Positions 56,786-64,000 of a stretch of DNA of 64,000 bases are shown one piece after another (within the stretch, counting starts at the first letter, position 1; every line of letters starts with the position of its first letter). Made by a program: the position numbers and the translations under genes. Source of the stretch: Neoceratodus forsteri. Taxonomy: Eukaryota; Chordata; Ceratodontiformes; Ceratodontidae. Below the pieces are notes generated by a model that did no database searches, was not told the DNA's origin, and saw only the letters and a list, made by a program, of their open reading frames with translations. The DNA lies in NCBI GenBank assembly GCA_016271365.2, contig CM057459.1, forward strand, positions 818,893,001 to 818,957,000. The letters run 5' to 3'.

Positions 56786-57191
56786 GCCCTTCAAGGGTAA
56801 CCCTTACTTCAGGGTACTTGCTTTTGGCTTCTTATCTTTTGAGTCAGACCCACTGGGGATGTTGCCTTAGGTAAGGTTGAAGGATTATACAGCAGACAGA
56901 GTTGTTGTAGTAGGAAAGGTAGGATTGAACAAGAAGGATAGAAATGAGAGCAGGATTGTGGAAGTAAAATGAGGGCTGCTGGAGGTGGCGAGCTATGGGA
57001 GGGCGCATGAGAAGAAAGTTGTTGAATGTGGCAGCAACCTCTTGCAAATTAGAAAAGGTAGAACTGCTTTATTTAAGCTCAGCGATGGGAGGCTGGGTAG
57101 GTGGTAAAAAGTTAAGTGCTTCATCATATTGAACTAAGGAGGGGCAATTAATATTTGCATGAAAGATAGAAGCAAAGGATGCTGACTTGGA
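56786..57191 (-). mobile_element. L2-like LINE (copy D), reversed: linker before RT
   Basis: The minus-strand frame (57047-56844) reads QEVAATFNNFLLMRPPIARHL, resembling the L2 stretch in which a helix EIADxFNxxF precedes the RT. It breaks at the LTR edge (57192). The next upstream part, the endonuclease, is found beyond the LTR element at 62276. This supports one reversed L2 cut by the LTR insertion. Confidence 0.5.
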
Positions 57192-58753
57192 TGTGAGCGG
57201 GTGCAGGTCTCTTTGTGGACTAATTGGTAGTGTGACACAGTTGCAGTTGTAAATGAATGAAATTTATTCAGTTCTGTCTCAAAATTTCTTCATAGCAGGA
57301 CAAATATAACATCAGCAGACTGGTATGACAACAAAATAAAATAATCAGAATGGCAAATAAACTTTATCCCATGACTTTTACATGGCTTGAAAGGTGTTCT
57401 TCTCCTAACACCTGCTGGAGCAATTCACAGAGCTCCCTGGAGTTCACCTCCAGACCCAGGAGCACAATCTAAACTAACAATCTCAAATGACAGTCCTTTT
57501 ATACAGGGAAATGATCATGTGTTCTCCCTAACTCCACCCACATCATTAATGCTAAAGTAAAACTTCTTATTTAAACATAATTATTTTGTTTTAACTATCT
57601 AACTAAACAGTTTATAATTCACATACATTTATACACATATTCAGTCTATTTTATTTCAATTCCTGGCTCTTTTACAAACAGCTCTGACCATCAGGCACCG
57701 CCCCCAACAAGAGACAGCATAAAACAAAGGAACAAAGGGCTGGTCAGCACTATAGCTGTCCTGGAAGGCAGTGGTGCAAGGAGAGTCAGAAGCAGAAGCT
57801 GAAAATCCAAAGACACACGAACAGGTGCCCTTTCTGTAAATGAGAACTGTACCACACAATTTATATAGTTATTCTCTGAGGTGTACAATCCCCCATATAG
57901 TTTCATAACCTGCTTACTTAAACACAACTGACAGGCTTTTACCAACATGTGCCTTAACTGGTTGTTTCAAACAGGGAGCTTTGAGCAGGAAGTAATTCAA
58001 ACTAACCAGCCTTTTACAAATGGTTTTACAGCCCACTATAAGTACCTTGTCCCTAGTCTTTATTTTATCAAAAGATAGGAGAGGACATGAGTATGAATTA
58101 ACATTACACTGACCTTCTGCCAGGGGAAGTTAAAAGTGCAATAAGCACATGTTGCATTTCAATACTTTTGCTACTGTTAATATTTACAACCACTGGAGAA
58201 GGAATGACTTCCAAATAATACAGTCCCTCAAAGACTGAAACTTAAACAGAATAATGACTTAAATTATTTTATTTTATTTCCCCTCACTTGCAACCCATTT
58301 TTCCTCTTAATCAAGCAGGGCCTGTATTCTGGTGTGCTACCAAACACCTCTAAAAAGAAGGACTAAAAGTGTTTTTTCAACCCAGGTAGAAACAGATTGC
58401 TGGTGCTGCTCATTTAAGCTCCAAATTAACTCAATTACCATGTAAAGAATCCCAACTACCTTTACACAAGGGATTCAGTTCTCCCTCTCTCTCTTTAACT
58501 GAATTACCTGGATGGCGGGGGGGGGTGGAATTTACTAAATGACTCACTCTTACTTCTGTCCTCCCCTTTGCTTTATTTTTTTCTACCTTGCTAGTCTCTG
58601 CTACACTATCTTTTAACTTAGTCTCAACTTTTAAAGCTTACATTTATTTATTTAATTTCTGATTTTACAGTTATAGTATCAAAAGGCTTTAAGTAAAGCA
58701 CCAAGCCCAAAAGTTTCAGAGCCCCTAATCCATCACAGAGTCACACTGTGACA
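57192..58753 (-). repeat. 3' LTR (left copy) of the Ty3-like element
   Basis: On the minus strand it starts TGTCACAGTG and ends CCCGCTCACA, the TG...CA form of LTRs. A polyadenylation signal AATAAA (minus strand, 57263-57268) lies about 70 bases before the 3' end. The copy is longer than most Ty3-like LTRs and nearly identical to the right one. Confidence 0.88.
57263..57268 (-). promoter_or_regulatory. LTR polyadenylation signal
   Basis: AATAAA on the minus strand, also present at 60791-60796 in the other LTR. Function is inferred from position near the LTR end. Confidence 0.6.
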
Positions 58754-58766
58754 TTCCTCCCCACCT
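58754..58766 (-). promoter_or_regulatory. Polypurine tract
   Basis: In minus-strand sense AGGTGGGGAGGAA lies immediately against the LTR start (TGTCAC). In LTR retrotransposons this tract primes plus-strand DNA synthesis. Confidence 0.75.
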
Positions 58767-59616
58767 AAGAGGGCAACCAATTCTTGGTTGTCCAAGCCCT
58801 ATCCAGATAAAAGGGGGGGGGGATTGTTGGAACTCCGGCCCATCCACAGAATTCCACCCCAGGGTCCCTTCTGAAATAAAAATACAGCGTAAGCATTCCT
58901 TTAAAGACATGCTATCTCATTAATCACCCTGGGCATATACACTATTCTGATTAGCATCTTTCACGATAACAATTACCATTGAAGTAGGTAGTAATATCTG
59001 ACATCACCATCATCATAGACTGCAAACATTGTTTATAAAAGTAATATATAAACAAAACCAAGCTAGAATAGATTGAGGAATCGGCTGAAGGCCGCCAACT
59101 CTTCAGCCGAAGGAGAATTTTAAATTCAGAATAGCACAAAATAATTTACCACAGTAAGAGAGAAGACAGAAAAAGAAAAATATAACAATGTTTCAGCATA
59201 TTTCAATGGAACATTATTAGATCTGAGATCACTAAATAAGGCATATACAGACCTTTCAAAATGCAATATATGCTTACTTTATATATCATTGTACTGTCAG
59301 TATTAGTTACACTGGACAATGCTAACACTCAGAAATAATCTATATCTTGTCATCTCACTCCCTTTTCTTTTCCTGCTGGAAAGGGGGTTTTGAGCTGAGA
59401 ACTTCTCATATCTGAAGCCCAATACAGGGATCTCTTAAGTAGCATAACCCGTGCGACCTAATTCATTCAGATATGGAAACTCATTGGGGTTCTTCCTTTT
59501 TTCCAAAAAAATTAGATGTTGTCAAAGTATACTTCTGTCCTGTAATCATGTCTCAAATAATGTTTTGGATAGAAAGGTTTAATAGCTAACCCTTCTCCCA
59601 TAACCTTTCAGGGCAC

Positions 59617-60183
59617 CTACCATTTGCAACCTTTTTCTCTACGTGGAAACCTCCCCTGCTTTCTAAGGTGCCACTTACGTCGGCCTTCTATCCATCGAGC
59701 ACCACCTACCCTACACTTTTTTTGTTCTTTCCCCTTACTGTACCTAGCACTATCCCTCAGGTAGTCCGCCACCTGTCTATACAACCCAGGCCAATAATAA
59801 TAGGGGATTAGTTGAGATAAAACCTCTTCCTGGCTTAAAGACTTTTTTGGACTGCCACTTACCATGTCCAGTATCCTTTCCCTAAGGATTACAGGCACCA
59901 CAACCCAGGCATCCACTTTCTTTGTCCGGAGGTTAAGCCTCATGTGGTAGAGCACTCCTTGTCTCTTTTCATACCACCATAACCTATTTCCGACCCCACC
60001 ATTAACTGGTCTCCCATCCTGAACCTTAACAGATTTCTTTAAATGGGTAACTTCAGGGTCCCTCCCCTGTAACTGTTCCCAATCAAGTTCACAAAAACAT
60101 TCAGAATTTATTATAGGTGTTTTACAACATAACAATGTCCCTTCAGCCTTAATGGCCTCTTCCTTTTTGCTTGGAGTCTTCAC
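59617..60183 (-). pseudogene. Ty3-like integrase N-terminal fragment
   Basis: The 188-residue frame contains VKVQDGRPVNGG and RQGVLYHMRLNLRTK, then VVVPVILRERILDMVSGSP and SQLIPYYYWPGLYRQVADYL. This is the layout of the Ty3/gypsy integrase zinc-binding region, where VVP-x2-LR-x2-IL is followed by a YWPG motif. The expected H, H and C, C zinc ligands are not intact: the GHLG position reads SGSPKKSLS, and no paired cysteine follows the YWPG helix. The catalytic core is absent, because the sequence turns lysine/arginine-rich and stops. The start methionine follows a gag-like frame by only about 60 bases. Confidence 0.72.
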
Positions 60184-60240
60184 CCCAGAATATTCATGGA
60201 AAGTCTCAGTCTTACCTGGGGACTTTCTATCTTGTGGATC

Positions 60241-60567
60241 CTACTCCTCCAGGTAACAGTCGGGAAAAATTGGTAATAAGGGCAACAGGGTTTCCATCCA
60301 GGGTTCCTTCTCTACTAGGTCCAATTGCTCTGGGCCCTCTGCTGCCTCCACCAGTTCCTTTGAATGGGACATTTCCAGCAGCACCTGGCAACAGTGCTCA
60401 GCCTCCCTCCAGTGCTGGTCTGCTTCCAACCATTTTCCACTGAGCCAATTTACCAGCTTTATCAGCTCAGCCACCTGGTCATCGGACCCCTCCTGCTTCT
60501 GTGGTACCTTGCCCAGGTCACCACCTCCAGTCATCCGCATCCTTGGCTCTGCTGGCATCATCTCCAC
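60241..60567 (-). pseudogene. Gag-like N-terminal fragment of the LTR element
   Basis: The 108-residue minus-strand frame begins MEMMPAEPRMRMTGGGD about 135 bases after the primer-binding site, the usual position of gag. It contains a possible helix LIKLVNWLSGKWLEAD and no zinc knuckle. It stops at 60241, where the internal deletion joins it to the integrase part. Identity is by position; no conserved motif. Confidence 0.5.
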
Positions 60568-60700
60568 TAGTCACTATACACATACTTCAGCATCCAAGGG
60601 AATATGTAGCAACCCCAAGGATTCTGCTGTACTGTCCTGCAATATTGACCGTCCACCAGACCTTATACAGACCAATCGAGATCCCACCTGGGATATTGGG

Positions 60701-60717
60701 ATCCCACTCTGACACCA
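60701..60717 (-). promoter_or_regulatory. tRNA-Leu-like primer-binding site
   Basis: In minus-strand sense it reads TGGTGTCAGAGTGGGAT. This is the complement of a vertebrate tRNA-Leu 3' end with CCA (expected TGGTGTCAGAAGTGGGAT), short of one base. Two bases separate it from the LTR edge. It would bind the tRNA that starts reverse transcription. Confidence 0.75.
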
Positions 60718-60719
60718 TA

Positions 60720-62275
60720 TGTGAGCGGGTGCAGGTCTCTTTGTGGACTAATTGGTAGCATGACACAGTTGCAGTTGTAAATGAATGAAATTTATTCAGT
60801 TCTGTCTCAAAATTTCTTCATAGCAGGACAAATATAAATTCAGCAGACTGGTATGACAACAAAATAAAATAATCAGAATGGCAAATAAACTTTATCCCAT
60901 GACTTTTACATGGCTTGAAAGGTGTTCTTCTCCTAACACCTGCTGGAGAAATTCACAGAGCTCCCTGGAGTTCACCTCCAGACTCAGGAGCACAATCTAA
61001 ACTAACAATCTCAAATGACATTCCTTTTATACAGGGAAATGATCATGTGTTCTCCCTAACTCCACCCACATCATTAATGCTAAAGTAAAACTTCTTATTT
61101 AAACATAATTATTTTGTTTTAACTATCTAACTAAACAGTTTATAATTCACATACATTTATACACATATTCAGTCTATTTTATTTCAATTCCTGGCTCTTT
61201 TACAAACAGCTCTGACCATCAGGCACCGCCCCCAACAAGAGACAGCATAAAACAAAGGAACAAAGGGCTGGTCAGCACTTTAGCTGTTCTGGAAGGGAGT
61301 GGTGCAAGGAGAGTCAGAAGCAGAAGCTGAAAATCCAAAGACACACGAATAGGTGCCCTTTCTGTAAGTGAGAACTGTACCACACAATTTATATAGTTAT
61401 TCTCTGAGGTGTACAATCCTCCATATAGTTTCATAACCTGCTTACTTAAACACAACTGCCAGGCTGTTACCAACATGTGCCTTAACTGGTTGTTTCAAAC
61501 AGGGAGCTTTGAGCAGGAAGTAATTCAAACTAACCAGCCTTTTACAAATGGTTTTACAGCCCGCTATAAGTACCTTGTCCCTAGTCTTTATTTTATCAAA
61601 AGATAGGAGAGGACATATGAATGAATTAACATTACACTGACCTTCTGCCAGGGGAAGTCAAAAGTGCAATAAGCACATGTTGCATTTCAATACTTTTGCT
61701 ACTGTTATTATTTACAACCACTGGAGAAGGAATGACTTCCAAATAATACAGTCCCTCAAAGACTGAAACTTAAACAGAACAGTGACTTAAATTACTTTAT
61801 TTTATTTCCCCTCACTTGCAACCCATTCTTCCTCTTAGTCAAGCAGTGCCTGTATTCTGGTGTGCTACCAAACACCTCTAAAAAGAAGGACTAAAGTGTT
61901 CTTTCAACCCAAGTAGAAACAGATTGCTGGTGCTGCTCATTTAAGCTCCAAATTAACTCAATTACCATGTAAAGTCCAACTACCTTTACACAAGGGATTC
62001 AGTTCTCCTCTCTCTTTAACTGAATTACCTGGGGAGGAGATTTACTAAATGACTCACTCTAATTCTGTCCTCCCCTTTGCTTTATTTTTTTCTACCTTGC
62101 TAGTCTCCACTGCACTATCTTTTAACTTAGTCTCAACTTTTAAAGCTTACATTTATTTATTTAATGTCTGATTTTACATAGTTATAGTATCAAAAGGCTT
62201 TAAGTAAAGCACCAAGCCCAAAAGTTCCAGAGCCCCTAATCCATCACAGAGTCACTCTATGAGTGACTCTGAACA
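60720..62275 (-). repeat. 5' LTR (right copy) of the Ty3-like element
   Basis: It matches 57192-58753 through nearly its full length with few differences. At its outer end the match changes: GAGTCACTCTATGAGTGACTC (62248-62269, an inverted repeat) replaces the TCACACTGTGACA of the left copy, so the edge is approximate. Its inner edge TGTGAGCGGG is exact. Confidence 0.85.
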
Positions 62276-63150
62276 ATCTATTAGGCTTGGTACAGGTGCC
62301 TGAGCAAGTTATACCTTGCTATGTCCACTGGTGAGTCAGTGGCCTTGTGAAGGCACCACACAGAGTCTCTGATGAGGAGGCAAGTGAAGAGATCAGCAGA
62401 GATCCACAGAAGATGTGAGCTCTTTACTTGAGGTAAGTCTACCCCATCTGAAAGAGACTTTGGACTGTAAATTTGAAAGGGCATCATCACCGTAAGAGGT
62501 GGTAAAGATAATGGACTAATCCATAGAAAAAAGTTCAGCTAGAAAGGCTAATAGGTCCGGTGAGCTCTATAACTGTAGTTGAAGGAATTTGTAGGAGACT
62601 TTGGAGCAGTGAATTATGCACACATCATAGACCATGTAATAGTCACTGAGGGTATCAGAGAGGACACCACCTTCCACAGTGTGGTGTGGATAGGAGGGCA
62701 GAATCCACTCAATTAAGTAGTAGTTAGAAGAGGAGGGGGAAGAAGGATGTGCTCTGGCATGACTAATCACAGTATGTTGAAGGGATTACAAATTTTGGGT
62801 GACTTTTTTGCAGCAGGAGAGGACCAATTAGAATTGAACCCACCCATAACTAGGAGTTCACAGTAAGTAGCAAGGGACTGCAAAGAAGTGTGGGAGTCAG
62901 GAATAGTGTCTGGTTTGGATCTAGAGTAGACGTAGACACCAACTATAAAGATATAAAGGTAGAAAGGGAGTGAGAGTTATTGACAAGAAATCAGTGTAAC
63001 AAAGGAAATTTGGGGTGGTACATCACCTTTGATCAGAGGGTGAGTGCCACATACTTATCAGTAACATAGGTACTTTTGGTTTAGTTCTGCCTGAAAATAG
63101 AGTAGCCAAGGCCATTGAGGGTGACCCCCTTCCCCAAAGAAGTCCCCAGC
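62276..63150 (-). mobile_element. L2-like LINE (copy D), reversed: endonuclease
   Basis: On the minus strand, short frames give LLVMGGFNSNWSSPAAK (about 62825-62875), equivalent to GDFNLNW of the L2 endonuclease with D changed to G. Further on is SNYYLIEWILPS and GGVLSDTLSDYYMVYDV (62640-62720), equivalent to LIDLxLTN and LSDH. Upstream is GYSIFRQN (about 63070-63100). This is the same order as in copy B. Several stops intervene. Confidence 0.65.
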
Positions 63151-64000
63151 TTAACTAATTTACTCCCGGTGGATATTTTGGGTCCATTCCAGCAATGGAT
63201 GGTTCCGAGTCCATATGGCGTCTATGGGAATTAATGAGTTTTAAAGGAACCTCTGTGTGGCTGGATCAAAATGAGAAATAGGCAAAGTGACCCTGATTTA
63301 TTCTGGCATTGTATGTGGTGAAATTTGTGTAGATTCACCCTTTGTGATTGACAAATTACAAGGAAAAATCTCTGCAAAGTTTACCCTTGGCAAAGGGCTA
63401 ACTCCATGTAGTTGACATTTTGCAAGTAATGTCTGCTACACAAAACATAGTGGTGGTTTGTAAAAAAAAAAGTTAATCAACACAAATCCCTTCTCCCAAC
63501 CTTCACAGCATAATGCATACCTGTGTCCTGATATAAACAACTATACCATCTTGCCAAATCCACTTGGCACCCAAACTCCCATGCTACTCCCCCATAGTAT
63601 CAATATAATACATTTTCAAACACCACAATTCCCCAACCCACATAGATCCCCAACTCCCATCCTGCACCCCCTTGCATGCACTGAACATAACAAAAAAAAA
63701 GAGAAAAGAAAAAGAAACCATTGACTCCAAAGATAGTGATTGGCACAGTCCTCCTCATGCCACCTCAGCTGGTCACTATCTAAATGAATATGGACAACAG
63801 CTGTCTACATCTTTTTTAAAAGTCATCCCACCCAAATGGGGGAGGGTGGAGGTAGGTTGGGGTTCTATGTTGTTTGGAGGACAGCAATTAACTACAGGAG
63901 TCACAGAGGGAGGGGATTTAAGAGTTCTATGTGCTTTGTGGAAGAGGTGACTATGTATGTATTATATTGAGACTCAAGGGGAGGGAGGGGGTTTTGGAAC
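63151..64000 (+). other. Noncoding DNA at the window end
   Basis: No supported gene. Short frames (such as 63672-63950) contain a lysine-rich start from an A-rich run and no known motif. Near 63095-63240 and 63560-63670 there are C-rich tracts. It may include more of the reversed L2 upstream region. Confidence 0.3.

Larger units (their letters stand above)
57192..62275 (-). mobile_element. Ty3-like LTR retrotransposon, internally deleted
   Basis: Two direct repeats of about 1.56 kb (57192-58753 and 60720-62275) flank 1.97 kb of internal DNA. The element reads on the minus strand. A tRNA-Leu-like primer-binding site lies beside the right LTR (60701-60717), and a purine-rich tract, in minus-strand sense, beside the left LTR (58754-58766). 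The internal region keeps only a gag-like frame and an integrase fragment. Protease, RT, RNase H and most of integrase are gone. The LTRs differ by scattered bases and small indels. No matching 5-bp flanks are visible, so the target-site duplication is lost or decayed. It interrupts the reversed L2. Confidence 0.88.

Noticed and set aside
57691..57948. 85-codon open frame also present at 61219-61476
   Set aside because: It is simply shared because both lie in the two LTRs. It has no motif and few changes are expected after one insertion.
1..64000. CRISPR array, operon or prophage
   Set aside because: No regularly spaced repeats with unique spacers, no bacterial-type gene clusters or ribosome-binding sites. 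All coding traces are eukaryotic retroelements.

Overview
The window reads as intergenic DNA from a very large vertebrate genome. I see no bacterial-type genes, no recognisable host protein gene and no RNA gene. Almost every long reading frame is a decayed retrotransposon. The mixture is CR1, L2 and Tx1-type L1 LINEs, a DIRS tyrosine-recombinase element, Ty3-like LTR DNA, and tRNA-headed SINEs with V-SINE-like and MIR-like bodies. This is what I would expect of a lungfish or an amphibian (salamander or caecilian). I cannot choose between them from sequence alone.

Layout: 1-12.24 kb is one Tx1-like L1 broken by a 5.7-kb DIRS element (185-5900), two LINE 3'-tail insertions (6.1-6.6 and 7.1-7.6 kb) and a reversed CR1 (8.66-10.66 kb). 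12.25-18.15 kb is a second, nearly full-length Tx1 element with a zinc-knuckle ORF1. 18.19-19.88 kb holds a SINE scrap and a 5'-truncated L2 with an (ATT)n tail. From 20.76 to about 42.5 kb lies an old L1 whose ORF1, endonuclease and reverse transcriptase are separated by a reversed V-SINE, an L2 (with its own SINE insert), a CR1 nest and an A-rich CR1. The CR1 nest (29.30-36.55 kb) is a reversed CR1 that took in a forward copy of the same family and, elsewhere, an L2 fragment. 44.2-49.09 kb is a nearly complete CR1 with an SGNH-esterase ORF1, followed by a MIR-like SINE. From 52.1 to 63.15 kb a reversed L2 is broken by a reversed CR1, a MITE-like GC-rich block, a CR1 3' end and an internally deleted Ty3-like LTR element (57192-62275).

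How the parts relate: they do not form a working pathway. They are layers of copy-and-paste insertions, and nesting gives relative ages. All reading frames that should encode enzymes carry stops or frameshifts, so nothing here looks autonomous today. The best preserved are the forward CR1 inside the CR1 nest (one frame, three stops) and ORF1 of the 44-49 kb CR1 (one stop). The most informative structures are the DIRS terminal and internal complementary repeats, a large CR1 inverted repeat, a SINE/LINE shared 3' tail, and an LTR element reduced to a gag-like start plus part of integrase. Boundaries of decayed elements are approximate (tens of bases) unless a repeat edge or target-site duplication is cited.
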